Source: Luteimonas suaedae (GTDB lineage: Bacteria; Pseudomonadota; Gammaproteobacteria; Xanthomonadales; Xanthomonadaceae). Taken from it: 64,000 nucleotides of DNA. The position numbers and the translations under genes are program-made. Location of the stretch: assembly GCF_008312895.1 (NCBI RefSeq), contig NZ_VSSP01000001.1, positions 186,001 to 250,000 on the forward strand, in the 5' to 3' direction. Below are positions 1-8,632 of this stretch, one piece after another. A model generated the notes under the pieces. The model was given only the letters and a program-made list of their open reading frames with translations. It was not told where the DNA came from and made no database searches. Every line of letters begins with the position of its first letter. Position 1 is the first letter of the stretch.

Positions 1-1149
1 ATCGGCGATACGCTGGGGCGCGAGGTCAGCGGCGATATCGTGCGCAACGTCGCCGAACGCATCGACCGGCTGGCGCGGCGATACGGACTGGCGGCCCATC
101 TGCCGTCCGGCACCTTCGTGCTGGCGGTGCTCGATGGCCGCCGGAGCGAGACCGTGCTGTCGGCCCTGGTCGCCGATCTCGCCGAGCCGGTGCATGGACG
201 GGACACGGTGCATCACCTGGAGGCACGGATCGGCATCGCCCGCCATCCGGATGACGGGCGGCGTGCGAGCAAGGTGATCGATCGCGCCGCCCTGGCGGCG
301 CACCTGGTCGAGCGCGGCGGGATCGAGGTGGCGCGTTATTCGGCGACGATGGAAGAGGACGTCCAACGCCGGCTCGAGTTGACCGCACGCACGCGCCGTG
401 CGATCGAACAGGGTGAGTTCCGCCTGGACTTCCAGCCGATCCGGCGCGTGGCCGATGGCGCCCCGGTGGCGCTCGAAGCGCTGTTGCGTTGGCCGCAACC
501 GGACGGAAGCGAAATCTCGCCGCTGGAATTCATCCCCTTGTGCGAGCGCTCCGGCCTGATCGTGACACTGGGGAAATGGGTTCTCGATGAAGCGGCGCGG
601 GCAGCGGCGCATGTCGCCGAACGCGGCTGGGACGAGCTGCCGATCGCCGTCAACGTGTCGGCGGCGCAGTTCCACATGCGCGACCTGGCCGGAGATATCC
701 AGCACCTGTCGGACCGGTACGGACTGCGCCGGGGCGCACTGCACGTCGAGCTGACCGAGAGCGTGCTGCTCGACCACGCGGGCCACGCCATGGACAGGCT
801 GCGACAGCTGCGGCAGCAGGGTGTCTGCGTGGCGCTGGACGATTTCGGCACCGGGTTCTCCAACATGTCGTACCTGCGCGACCTGCCTCTGGACATGCTC
901 AAGCTGGACCGGATGTTCGTCGAATCCGTCAACCACAACTCGCGCAGCGCCGCGATCTGCCGTGCGCTGATCGCGCTCGGGCATGCGGTGGATCTGACCG
1001 TCATCGCCGAAGGCGTGGAGCATGCCGACCAGCACGCGTGGTTGCGCGATCACGGTTGCGACCAGATGCAGGGCTACCTGTTCGATCGTCCCGGTTCGCT
1101 CGACGTCACCCTCGCGGCACTGGCTCGGCCTATCGACAAGCCTTCGTGA
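1..1149 (+). CDS. c-di-GMP phosphodiesterase, EAL domain, 3' part
   Basis: The reading frame is open from the first base of the window, so the 5' end lies outside. The C-terminal ~260 residues form an EAL domain that hydrolyses the second messenger c-di-GMP. The signature EALLRW is present, followed by NVS, ELTES, DDFGTGFS, KLDRMFV, EGVE and QGYLF, so the metal- and substrate-binding residues appear intact and activity is expected. The ~110 residues before it have the spacing of a GGDEF domain but show no GGDEF loop, so that part is probably degenerate. Any N-terminal sensor or membrane region is not visible. The gene converges on the operon ending at 1157, with only 7 bases between the two stops. 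Confidence 0.9.
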   Translation: MGDTLGREVSGDIVRNVAERIDRLARRYGLAAHLPSGTFVLAVLDGRRSETVLSALVADLAEPVHGRDTVHHLEARIGIARHPDDGRRASKVIDRAALAAHLVERGGIEVARYSATMEEDVQRRLELTARTRRAIEQGEFRLDFQPIRRVADGAPVALEALLRWPQPDGSEISPLEFIPLCERSGLIVTLGKWVLDEAARAAAHVAERGWDELPIAVNVSAAQFHMRDLAGDIQHLSDRYGLRRGALHVELTESVLLDHAGHAMDRLRQLRQQGVCVALDDFGTGFSNMSYLRDLPLDMLKLDRMFVESVNHNSRSAAICRALIALGHAVDLTVIAEGVEHADQHAWLRDHGCDQMQGYLFDRPGSLDVTLAALARPIDKPS

Positions 1150-1156
1150 GGCCCGC

Positions 1157-2230
1157 CTACATCATCGCCAGTTCGACGTTGCTCAGGGTGCGATTGTACT
1201 GGTCGCGCAGCCGCACCTTGCGCTCCAGGTCGGCCACGATATGGCTGCTGAAATCGACGCCGGTCAGCTCCTCGGACATGTTGATGCCGCCGGGGGTGTC
1301 GACGTTGATCTCCATCAGCTTGTTGCCGACGATATCCAGCCCGGCCAGGTACATGCCGTCGCGGATCAGCTTGGGCGCCACGATCTCGGCCAACCGCAAC
1401 GCGTCGGCGTCCGGCTCGGCCATCTCGATCTTGCCGCCGGCCTTGATGTTGCTGCGTGCATCGCCGCTGTCGTTGTAGCGGCGGAAACAGGCGTATTTGC
1501 CGTCGACCTGCAACGGCCGGCCATTGAGGGTCAGCAGGCGCAGGTCGCCCTCGGCGGCCTTGGGCAGGTATTCCTGGACGATGGCGTAGCCGTCCCGGGT
1601 GACGGCCTCGATCATCTGGTTGAGGTTGGCGTCGCCGTCCGGTGTGACCACGAACACACCCTGGCCGCCAGAGCCCTGCAGCGGCTTGATCACCCCATAG
1701 CCGTCGTGGTCGGCGATGAACGCCTTGATCTCCTTGGGATCCAGGCTGATGCACGTCACCGGGCGTACTTCCTCCGGGAAGTGCTGGAAGTAGGTCTTGT
1801 TCGAGGCGTCGGTCAGGTGGGTCGGGTCGTTGAGCACGATCACGTGCCTGAGCGCGGCCAGCTGCGCGAACAGCAGTCCGCTGTTCGGCGCCCAGGGGCG
1901 CTCGTTCACTTCGTCTGCCGGGTCGCTGCGCAGCATCAGTACGTCGAGTTCGTCGACGCAGACGTGGTGGGTATCGGCGTCCTCGTCCTGGAGATCATCG
2001 AGCAATGCGTCGTCGTTCTCGTACTGGTCGTGGCGCGGCACGTGCGCGTTGGCGCGTACGCGGCCGTCGGCGCCGTAGATGAAGCCGCCGAGTCCGATCA
2101 GGGCCACCGAATGGCCGCGATTCACCGCGGTCCGGGCGAGGCGGATGGTGGTGTAGTTATTGCGCTCGGTCGCGATGTCGTTGACGACGAAGCCGAGCTT
2201 GATGGGCGTGCCGTGGGCCGGAGGGCTCAT
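1157..2230 (-). CDS. GshB-like ATP-grasp ligase (357 aa)
   Basis: The protein resembles prokaryotic glutathione synthetase. An N-terminal pre-ATP-grasp fold begins KLGFVVND, a glycine-rich ATP loop KPLQGSGGQG lies at about residues 182-191, and the Mg-binding segment MEINVDTPGG at about 306-315. The reaction would be ATP-dependent ligation of an amine to a carboxylate. True GshB is about 315 aa, and this one has an acidic insertion around residues 70-90. The ATG is chosen because it overlaps the stop of the upstream gene in an ATGA junction. It is the last gene of a three-gene overlapping operon with a DUF1704 protease and an N-formylglutamate-amidohydrolase-like protein, so a substrate other than glutathione is likely. 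Genome annotations often call it glutathione synthetase; I do not assign that function. Confidence 0.85.
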   Translation of the reverse strand: MSPPAHGTPIKLGFVVNDIATERNNYTTIRLARTAVNRGHSVALIGLGGFIYGADGRVRANAHVPRHDQYENDDALLDDLQDEDADTHHVCVDELDVLMLRSDPADEVNERPWAPNSGLLFAQLAALRHVIVLNDPTHLTDASNKTYFQHFPEEVRPVTCISLDPKEIKAFIADHDGYGVIKPLQGSGGQGVFVVTPDGDANLNQMIEAVTRDGYAIVQEYLPKAAEGDLRLLTLNGRPLQVDGKYACFRRYNDSGDARSNIKAGGKIEMAEPDADALRLAEIVAPKLIRDGMYLAGLDIVGNKLMEINVDTPGGINMSEELTGVDFSSHIVADLERKVRLRDQYNRTLSNVELAMM

Positions 2231-3423
2231 GAAGCGGGTTCCTTGTGGCAGAGCCGGTCGACCGGCAGGCTGCGGCAGAGCGACAGCCGGTCCCGGAATT
2301 CCGGCGTAGTGGTGTAGCGCGGCAACAGGTCGGGCGGTCCTACCCAGCCTTCCTCTACCAGCTGGTCCAGCACCGAACGGTGCGAGAGCGCGAACTTGCC
2401 GACGAACAGCGGCTCGAACGGACCATCCGCGTGCAGGTAGTCGACCAGCTCGCACAGGCCGCCCAGGTAGACCGCGTCCTTGGTCAGCCCACCGCCGCGG
2501 AGTGCGCGAACGGCGATGTCGAAGGCGTCGTCGGTGGGCAGGTCGTGGGTCTCGTGCAACACGTCGAAGATGGCCGGCACGTCCTCGCCGTTGATCGCCA
2601 TCTCGGTGGCGAGCACGCGCGCGGCGAGCACGCGCAGGCGTTCGCCCGGCAGGTAGCCGGCGAGGAACTCGGCCAGCACGCCGAGGCCTTCCTGCAAGGC
2701 GTCGTAGTGCGCGAGCCCGACCTCCAGCTGGGTCAGGGCCTGGTGGCGGCCGTTGTGGCGGGTGACCACGTGGGTGCCGATCTCGTGCTGGATCAACGGC
2801 TGCACACGCGCCGCGGGCAGGCGCAGGTTGCCGTCGATGTAGAACGTGCCGTGGGAGACCATCATCAGCGAGTTGAGGTCGGTGTCGACCACCACGTCGG
2901 CCTTGAAGTCGGGCGAGCGTTCGCGATACCAGTCCAGCTCCGATTCGACGGCTTCGAGCACGGCATCGATCCCGGTATCCGCAGTCAGCGGCACGCTGGG
3001 ATTGACCTCCTCCAGGATGCGCTGGGCGAGCTCCGAAAGTGCGGGTCCGACGCCGCCGAACAGATCGAGGCTGGCGTTGACGAATCCCGCGGTGTCGCGC
3101 AGCCGGACCAGTTCGATCATGCGGTCCAGCTCGCGCTGTTTCTCCGACAGCAACGTCGACAGCAGCGGCGACTCGATCTCTTCGACCGGCAGCGCCAGCA
3201 GGCGCTGGCGGGTCTCGTGCAGGTCGAGATCGAGATCGATGTAGTTCAGTGGCGGGATCGAAGTCCTGCCGCTCGCCTCGAAGCTTTCCCAAAGGGCGAC
3301 GTTGCCGATCGGCGACAACGCCAGCAGCCAGTCGATTTCGGCGTCCAGCCTGGCCAGCTCGGCGTCGACACGGGCGGCGATCGGCGGCAGCGTCCGGACG
3401 CTTGGGCGCTGTGTCACCGGCAT
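2227..3423 (-). CDS. DUF1704 / QEGLA-motif zinc metallopeptidase-like protein (398 aa)
   Basis: A member of the DUF1704 family, named in bacteria for its QEGLA motif. Here the motif reads LQEGLG at residues 243-248. A metal site HEIGTH is at 213-218 and matches the HExxxH arrangement described for the eukaryotic relative MATCAP, which removes the C-terminal tyrosine of alpha-tubulin. The bacterial family is usually labelled flavohemoglobin expression-modulating protein, without a known reaction. No signal peptide is seen, so it should be cytoplasmic. The start overlaps the upstream gene by 10 bases and the stop overlaps the downstream ATP-grasp gene by 4, so the three are probably translationally coupled. 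Length is normal for the family. Family assignment is firm; peptidase activity is inferred from the conserved motif. Confidence 0.87.
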   Translation of the reverse strand: MPVTQRPSVRTLPPIAARVDAELARLDAEIDWLLALSPIGNVALWESFEASGRTSIPPLNYIDLDLDLHETRQRLLALPVEEIESPLLSTLLSEKQRELDRMIELVRLRDTAGFVNASLDLFGGVGPALSELAQRILEEVNPSVPLTADTGIDAVLEAVESELDWYRERSPDFKADVVVDTDLNSLMMVSHGTFYIDGNLRLPAARVQPLIQHEIGTHVVTRHNGRHQALTQLEVGLAHYDALQEGLGVLAEFLAGYLPGERLRVLAARVLATEMAINGEDVPAIFDVLHETHDLPTDDAFDIAVRALRGGGLTKDAVYLGGLCELVDYLHADGPFEPLFVGKFALSHRSVLDQLVEEGWVGPPDLLPRYTTTPEFRDRLSLCRSLPVDRLCHKEPAS

Positions 3424-4283
3424 GACAGGAACTCCGCGCGTACCGCACGCACCGCCTGCTCCAGGCCGGTGCGCAAGTCCTCGACGACGGCGATGTCGGC
3501 CTGTGCCGTCCACTCGTCCATGTAGATTTTCTTGTATTCCGGGGTGATCACGCACAGGCGCTCGCCATATTCGGCGTACAGCGACTCCGGGAAATGCCCG
3601 CCGGTGGGATAGCGCACGTTCTCGCGCACGTCGGGCGCACGGCCGCCGACCGGTGTCGCGCGCAGCGCATCGGTGAAGTGGGCCAGCGCATTGCCCCAGC
3701 GGTCGCGATCGAGTGTGGTGACGCCGAGGTCGATGTCCGGATTTTCGGACGGCGGTGCGGGCGCCGCATTCGCGCCGTCGCGGCGATGGTTGTAGCTGTG
3801 GATGTCCAGGAGCAGCAGGCAACCCCAGCGGGCCAGCAGTCGTTCCAGCAGTTCATGGATCATGGCGTAGAAGCGGTCGTGGATCGCCAGCGAGCGTTCG
3901 ATCTCGTCCGGCGGCAACGGGCCCTGCCAGATGCGCAGGCCCCAGGTGTCGGCCGGATCGGTCGACAGCGCCTTGTCGCGCGGGCGGTTGAGGTCGACCT
4001 CGAAGCGCGAGCGCCGTACCCGGATCCGCACGTCGCCGACACTGGTCAGCAGTCCGGTCAGCGGGTCCTCGTCGCGCCGCAGCGCGGCGTCGTCGAATGC
4101 CAGGTATGGGCGCAGCGAGTCGCGCATGGCGTGGCCGTCGTGCAGGGCCACCGCCAGGACCGGGCCGTCGCCTGTCACCAGGTCCCAGTCCTCGCTGGGA
4201 TGGCGTTCGACCAGGTGCTCGCCGAGGGTGAAGTGGGAATGGGATCGAGCGTCTTGTGGTCCGTGCATGCCGGCGATCTTCAC
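3414..4283 (-). CDS. N-formylglutamate amidohydrolase family protein (289 aa)
   Basis: FGase-family fold, related to HutG-type enzymes that deformylate N-formylglutamate. Visible motifs are ALHDGH (46-51), RFEVDLNR (93-100) and DIHSYNH (160-166), which carry the expected metal-binding and arginine residues. No histidine-degradation genes are near, so a role in histidine breakdown is unlikely; its partners are the DUF1704 metallopeptidase and the ATP-grasp ligase downstream. It is the first gene of the operon, and its stop overlaps the next start. A second in-frame ATG six codons in (MHGPQ) is possible as the start. Substrate is unknown; members in this arrangement may act on another N-acylated or cyclic amide. 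Confidence 0.87.
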   Translation of the reverse strand: MKIAGMHGPQDARSHSHFTLGEHLVERHPSEDWDLVTGDGPVLAVALHDGHAMRDSLRPYLAFDDAALRRDEDPLTGLLTSVGDVRIRVRRSRFEVDLNRPRDKALSTDPADTWGLRIWQGPLPPDEIERSLAIHDRFYAMIHELLERLLARWGCLLLLDIHSYNHRRDGANAAPAPPSENPDIDLGVTTLDRDRWGNALAHFTDALRATPVGGRAPDVRENVRYPTGGHFPESLYAEYGERLCVITPEYKKIYMDEWTAQADIAVVEDLRTGLEQAVRAVRAEFLSCR

Positions 4284-4405
4284 ATCGCCGGCATGAGGCG
4301 ATCGTGACAGCGTCGCTGCGCGCTCAAGCCCCAGTAAAAAAAGTGATGACGGCGTGATCGTTGTTCCGGCCGGGCTCGACGATGGCCTGGAGCACCCGCG
4401 CGCGC

Positions 4406-5467
4406 CTATCGCGATGTGCGGCTCAGCCGGTCGAGCTTGGCCTGGTAGCGGGCGCGATCTTCATCGTCGCCGAGGGCACGGGCGCGCAACAGCGCGCGGC
4501 TTGCGCGGCGTGTCTCCCCCATCAACAGGTACGTGCGGGCAAGGCCGAAGTGGAACCGATGTTCCTTGCCGTGCAGGCGGATGGCGCGGCGGTAATGTTG
4601 GACCGCGCGTGCGTAGTCGCCGCGGCTTTCGTAGTCACTCGCCAGCAGGAACTGGTGGAACGGATCGGCGAGCTGGGCCCTCTCCAGCCGCGCCTGGAAT
4701 TCCGCCGCGCGTTTGGCGTCGCCCATGCGGCGATGCAGTCCGACGATGTTGAACAGCGCAGCGGCGTGCATCGGATCGAGCGCCAGTGCCCGGGTGTAGG
4801 CGCGCTCGGCGGCGACGACATCGCCGCTGCGCAGGTGCAGCACGCCGAAGTTGCTCCAGTTGGTGGCGTAGTCGGGATCGAGCGCGATCGCCGCCTCCAT
4901 ATGGATCCGGGCTGGCTCCAGTGCGCCGGCCGCCATCAGTTCGGCGCCGCGATTGCCGTAGAAATGCGCGAGGGCGCGGTCTTCGGAGACTGCGACCGGC
5001 CGGTCGCGCGCCATGATCGCGCCGCCGCTGACGTCGACGGTATGACGCTGGTTGCCGGTGTGCACGCCGACGTTGACGTGGCTGGAGTTGTAGACGATGC
5101 CTTCCTCCTGGTACCAGGCCAGCACCTTGTCGATTTCCTGCACGTACGCATTCAGGCCGGCCTCGCGCGCCAGCGCCGTGAACAGCAGCGAGAACGACAG
5201 GCAGTTCACCTTGCCGCTGCGCCAGGCCTGCTCGACGGTACGGGTGTTGCCGTTCTCGTACTCGAGTGCCAATCCTTCGTCGGCGAAGACGAATTCAGCC
5301 AGCAGGCGAAGGCGTTGCTCTTCGGAGCGACTTTGACTGGTGACGTATTCATGCAGTTGCGCGCGCAGCTCGGGCGGTACGCGCATGACCTGGGTGCGAT
5401 CCGGCAGGCCGATATCGGGGGCGGCCACCGATGGGAGCAGGAGTGCCGCGAGGATCCAGTTCAGCAT
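4406..5467 (-). CDS. Secreted transglutaminase-like and TPR protein (353 aa)
   Basis: The start at MLNWILAALLL is chosen because it opens a signal peptide (cleavage near residue 17, SVAAPD) and has GGAGGG-type pairing just upstream. The first half looks like a transglutaminase-like cysteine fold: Cys89 in KVNCLSFS, His130 in NSSHVNV and Asp145 in TVDVSGG give a possible Cys-His-Asp triad. From about residue 170 the protein is a run of four to five tetratricopeptide repeats (for example GDVVAAERAYTRALALDP), a protein-binding surface. Periplasmic or secreted location is inferred. The function of such proteins is not established; they may process or scaffold envelope proteins. It stands alone, facing away from the spermidine-synthase-like gene. 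Confidence 0.85.
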   Translation of the reverse strand: MLNWILAALLLPSVAAPDIGLPDRTQVMRVPPELRAQLHEYVTSQSRSEEQRLRLLAEFVFADEGLALEYENGNTRTVEQAWRSGKVNCLSFSLLFTALAREAGLNAYVQEIDKVLAWYQEEGIVYNSSHVNVGVHTGNQRHTVDVSGGAIMARDRPVAVSEDRALAHFYGNRGAELMAAGALEPARIHMEAAIALDPDYATNWSNFGVLHLRSGDVVAAERAYTRALALDPMHAAALFNIVGLHRRMGDAKRAAEFQARLERAQLADPFHQFLLASDYESRGDYARAVQHYRRAIRLHGKEHRFHFGLARTYLLMGETRRASRALLRARALGDDEDRARYQAKLDRLSRTSR

Positions 5468-5675
5468 GGGACACCCTCCATATTGCGGGCGAGGAACGTC
5501 ACCTGCCTGCAGTCTAGTCCTTTTCCCGGCTGCGGAATGCCCGCCGTCGCCGGTCGTGATGACCGTCCGTCGGAATGCTCCTCCCTGCATGCCGAGACCG
5601 CTTGGCGGAAGCCCGCGGTGGTGCGTCGCCGGTTGCGATGACGGTTCCGAAGGCGTGCGCTAATCTTGCCGGCCA

Positions 5676-6521
5676 ATGCGATCAGCAGGGCCCGGCACGG
5701 CGATGGAAAACGACATGAGCGGGTGGCGCGCCTGGCTCGACACGCTGCTGTCTCGCATCGGCCGGCCGGTCCCGCGCGATGCCTCCGGCCGGCGCCTGCG
5801 CAAGCCTTTCGTTCATCGCTACGGGCGCTACACCTCGCTGCAGTTCACCCGCAGGCAGACCCAGAGCCGCATGCTCAGCGCCGAGCCGGACCTGCTGCTG
5901 ATCGACTACACCAGGACCATGATGGGCGCGCTGCTGTGGCAGCCGCGGCCGCGCACGATCGGCCTGGTCGGGCTCGGCGGCGGCTCGCAGGTCAAGTTCT
6001 GCCATCGCCATCTGCCGCAGGCGCGCATCGAGGTGGTGGAGAACAATCCGCATGTGATCGCGCTGCGGCGCGAGTTCGGCATTCCCGACGACGACGGGCG
6101 GTTGCAGGTGGTGCTCGACGACGGCGCGCGTTTCCTGCACGCGCGCCGCGGACGCTTCGACCTGCTGCTGGTGGATGGCTACGACGAGACCGGGATCCCG
6201 CCGGCGCTGTCCACCCAGCAGTTCTACGACGACTGCCGCGCTGCGCTCGCGCCGGCCGGTGTCGTCGCGGTCAACCTGTTCTGCGCCGACGCCGAACGGC
6301 ACTTCGAGCGGCTGCGGCATGCATTCGGCGCCGACGGCGCGCTGATGGTCGGCGAGGCGAAGATGAGCAATCGCGTCGCCTTCGCCTGGGACGGCGGATC
6401 CGCGGCGGCAACCGCGGACCCGCCGGTCGCACTGGAGCCGCTGCCGGCCGAGGCCCGGCGCCAGCTGGCGCCGGTGTTCGAGCGGGTGGCACAGGCCATC
6501 CGCGCACGCGCGGCGCCATGA
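5676..6521 (+). CDS. Spermidine-synthase-like methyltransferase-fold protein (281 aa)
   Basis: A class I Rossmann fold of the polyamine aminopropyltransferase family. It shows the nucleotide-binding GLGGGSQ, the acidic residue in VVENNP, DDGARFL, and the active-site loop LLLVDGYDETG. It lacks the N-terminal beta domain of full spermidine synthases and no speD is near, so real spermidine synthesis is doubtful; such short SpeE-like proteins have no agreed function. The start is uncertain. The first ATG has only a TAATCT hexamer about 10 bases upstream and could be leaderless; MENDMSG at 5703 is an alternative. It is monocistronic, divergent from the TPR protein and followed by a REP pair. Confidence 0.8.
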   Translation: MRSAGPGTAMENDMSGWRAWLDTLLSRIGRPVPRDASGRRLRKPFVHRYGRYTSLQFTRRQTQSRMLSAEPDLLLIDYTRTMMGALLWQPRPRTIGLVGLGGGSQVKFCHRHLPQARIEVVENNPHVIALRREFGIPDDDGRLQVVLDDGARFLHARRGRFDLLLVDGYDETGIPPALSTQQFYDDCRAALAPAGVVAVNLFCADAERHFERLRHAFGADGALMVGEAKMSNRVAFAWDGGSAAATADPPVALEPLPAEARRQLAPVFERVAQAIRARAAP

Positions 6522-6597
6522 CCACGGCGCGCGCGGTCGCTGGTACGAATGGCGCTTCGTCCGATCGGTGGGATACCACAGCCTGCGCCGCTGTTTC

Positions 6598-6742
6598 GTA
6601 GGAGCGCGCCACGCGCGCGATGCCGCGGGCATCTCCGGCGTCGATCATCGGCGGTCCCGCGGCGAGCCCGGAATGCGCGCCGGTGAACGGAATCGCATGG
6701 CGGCACAATGCCCGCGGCATCGCGCGCGTGGCGCGCTCCTAC
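6598..6742 (+). repeat. BIME-like inverted REP pair, subfamily A
   Basis: Two copies of a ~33-base REP unit, headed GTAGGAGCGCGCC and containing the palindrome-like GCGCGCCACGCGCGC, lie head-out in inverse orientation (6598-6630 and 6711-6742). The ~80 bases between them are closely similar to the spacer of the pair at 53366. The GTAG head is the hallmark of REPs described in Stenotrophomonas and other RAYT-mobilised families. It occupies the gap between two convergent genes and may act as a transcript-end or RNA-stability element. No RAYT transposase gene lies in the window. Confidence 0.85.
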
Positions 6743-6823
6743 GGATATTCGGCCTGCTCGGCTGATGCCTTGCATGCCCATGCAAACATGCAGGCAAGTA
6801 GGCGCCATTCGTCGCTGCTGCCG

Positions 6824-7540
6824 CTACTCGATCAGGTTCGCCTGCCGCGACGCGGTGTGGGTCAGCAGCCCGAAATGTCCGTAGGTGTAGGTGTAGCTGG
6901 CATTTTCGCCCCAGATCGACGAACTGTGGATGCCGTCGACCGTGCAGATCGCGCCGTAGCAGACCACCGCGTCGTAGTACGACTTGATCGAGTACACCCG
7001 GTCGCCGAAGCGGCTGCCGTAGAGCGCGTCGAGGAAGGGGCTCGACACCGACAGCCCCCAGGTGCCGCAGGTGCTGGTGGCGACGTTGAACGGATGGGTG
7101 CCACAGGACCACAGGCCGCGGAACGCGCCCGCGACGCCGACGAAGGCGTCGACATACGGACGCAGGCCATGCCGGGCGATCTGGTGCGCGGCCAGTGTGG
7201 CTCCCATGGAATGGCCGATCACGTCGATGCGGCCGGTACACGAGCCGGCGATCGCGTCGATCATTGCGTCGAGTACCGGGGCTTCCTCGCTGCCGTCGTG
7301 GTCGTTGCAGGCGGCGCAGGTCTTGCTGCCCCAGTCGGGGCGATGGATGTCGGAGGCGGCGTAACCGCGCGCGAGCAGTGCCTGGCGGGTGGCGTCGAAG
7401 TGCGAGGGATTGCCGGCATTGCCGTGCACCAGCACGACGGCATCGCGGCAGACGGACCAGGCCGGGGCAGTCGCGAGCGCAAGCAGCGCGGCCAGGCATG
7501 CTCGAACAAGGGTGGTCCGGACGGTGATGGTGGTGAACAT
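6824..7540 (-). CDS. Secreted lipase / esterase, alpha/beta hydrolase (238 aa)
   Basis: A small lipase of the class-2 type (EstA/LipB-like). A signal peptide spans residues 1 to about 29 (MFTTITVRTTLVRACLAALL, then ATAPAWS). After it come the oxyanion segment VLVHGNAGNPSHFD and the nucleophile elbow GHSMG with Ser111. Several cysteines in the mature part (CAAC, SCG, VCYGAIC) suggest disulfides in an exported enzyme. The ATG at 7540 is preferred over one further upstream because GGGAGG sits just before it. The likely reaction is hydrolysis of triacylglycerol or short-chain esters. It is a single gene with no clear operon partner. Confidence 0.88.
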   Translation of the reverse strand: MFTTITVRTTLVRACLAALLALATAPAWSVCRDAVVLVHGNAGNPSHFDATRQALLARGYAASDIHRPDWGSKTCAACNDHDGSEEAPVLDAMIDAIAGSCTGRIDVIGHSMGATLAAHQIARHGLRPYVDAFVGVAGAFRGLWSCGTHPFNVATSTCGTWGLSVSSPFLDALYGSRFGDRVYSIKSYYDAVVCYGAICTVDGIHSSSIWGENASYTYTYGHFGLLTHTASRQANLIE

Positions 7541-7672
7541 GATGGTTCCCTCCCGTTGCCGCGGCACCGGCCGGCGGAATGCCGGAAACCGGTCGCGGCC
7601 AACCGACCGTAGCGCGGGCGGTGACGGAAGGGACCTGTACGAAAGGGAAGCCGGTGGCGCCGGCCGCGATCG

Positions 7673-8440
7673 CTACTGCTGCGGGCAGGCGGCGTCTTCG
7701 CCGGCATGCTGCGCACACACCTGGCTGCGGCATTCGATGCCGGCCACGGTGTTGGCCTTGGGGCAGGCGCGCAGTTTTTCCTGGACGACCGGCGAGCGCG
7801 TGGGGCGTGTGCCCGTGTCCCCGGGGCCACCGAGCGAGGCAAGCGCGGCACTGTTCTGGCTGCGGGTGCGGTCGTCCTCGGCCTGCACCTGCGCGATCAG
7901 TGCATCCATCGACTCGTGCTGCTGGGCACTGGCCGTACCGTCCTGCTTGATGATGCGCAACAGGGTGGAGATCAGGTCGGTGCTGCCGGTCGCAGGCTCC
8001 GGCGGCGTCGCCGTGCGCGAGGCGCGCGTTGCCGGCGCGCGCGATGCGGTCGGCACCTGCCGACGCGTGCCGGAGGCGTCCGACGACGCATTTGCCTGGG
8101 CAGCGGCAGGGGCGGCGGTGTCGCTTCCGACCGAGGCCGAAGCGATGGTGGCGAGCGCGGCACGGGTTTCTTCCGCGGCCGGGTCATCGACGATCATCGC
8201 CCCCCCGCGCTCGACGGTGCCGGAGGGATCCAGCGCCGGCGCTTGCGTCGCGGGTGCGGTTTGACCGAAAGTCTCGCGCCCGGTCTGGCTATCCAGACCC
8301 TCCGCGCCCGGTGCGAACATGCGCGCGGACAACCGCAGGAAAGCAAGGATGACAAGGACGGCACAGGCCAGGATGAGGAGCCAAAGCAGCGGCTTGCGCC
8401 GCGCGGCCACCGCCGGTTTGTCCGGCTTGCGGTTCTCCAT
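7673..8440 (-). CDS. Membrane-anchored hypothetical protein (255 aa)
   Basis: I do not recognise the family. The proposed start MENRKPD leaves a basic N-terminus, one transmembrane helix at about residues 17-35 (LLWLLILACAVLVILAFL), then a long Ala/Thr/Ser/Pro-rich low-complexity linker and a short C-terminal region with four cysteines (ACP, IEC, VCAQH, ACPQQ). It is probably a single-pass inner-membrane protein with a periplasmic tail. The frame is open a further 48 codons upstream, so an earlier start is possible; no strong ribosome site decides. It is divergent from the M15 peptidase gene that opens the T6SS block. Confidence 0.6.
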   Translation of the reverse strand: MENRKPDKPAVAARRKPLLWLLILACAVLVILAFLRLSARMFAPGAEGLDSQTGRETFGQTAPATQAPALDPSGTVERGGAMIVDDPAAEETRAALATIASASVGSDTAAPAAAQANASSDASGTRRQVPTASRAPATRASRTATPPEPATGSTDLISTLLRIIKQDGTASAQQHESMDALIAQVQAEDDRTRSQNSAALASLGGPGDTGTRPTRSPVVQEKLRACPKANTVAGIECRSQVCAQHAGEDAACPQQ

Positions 8441-8632
8441 GTCGGCAAGGATGCTGGCGCGCGGCCGTGTGCCCGCTGGGCTGCGGTCGGTTCCTGCGAC
8501 CAGGCTCGGACGATTCGATTCGCCAGTATTCAAGTGCAATCCCGCTCTTGTCCGGCGCAGGCCGGAATCAGTCCTTTCGGGCATTCTAGCGACTGACCGT
8601 CGACCGTCAATGGCCGTGCCGCCTGTCGGGGC

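Noticed and set aside
1157-3448. A single 763-codon fusion of the ATP-grasp protein with an upstream frame
   Set aside because: The first ~400 residues are an out-of-frame reading of the DUF1704 gene; the true ATP-grasp start is the ATGA junction at 2230.
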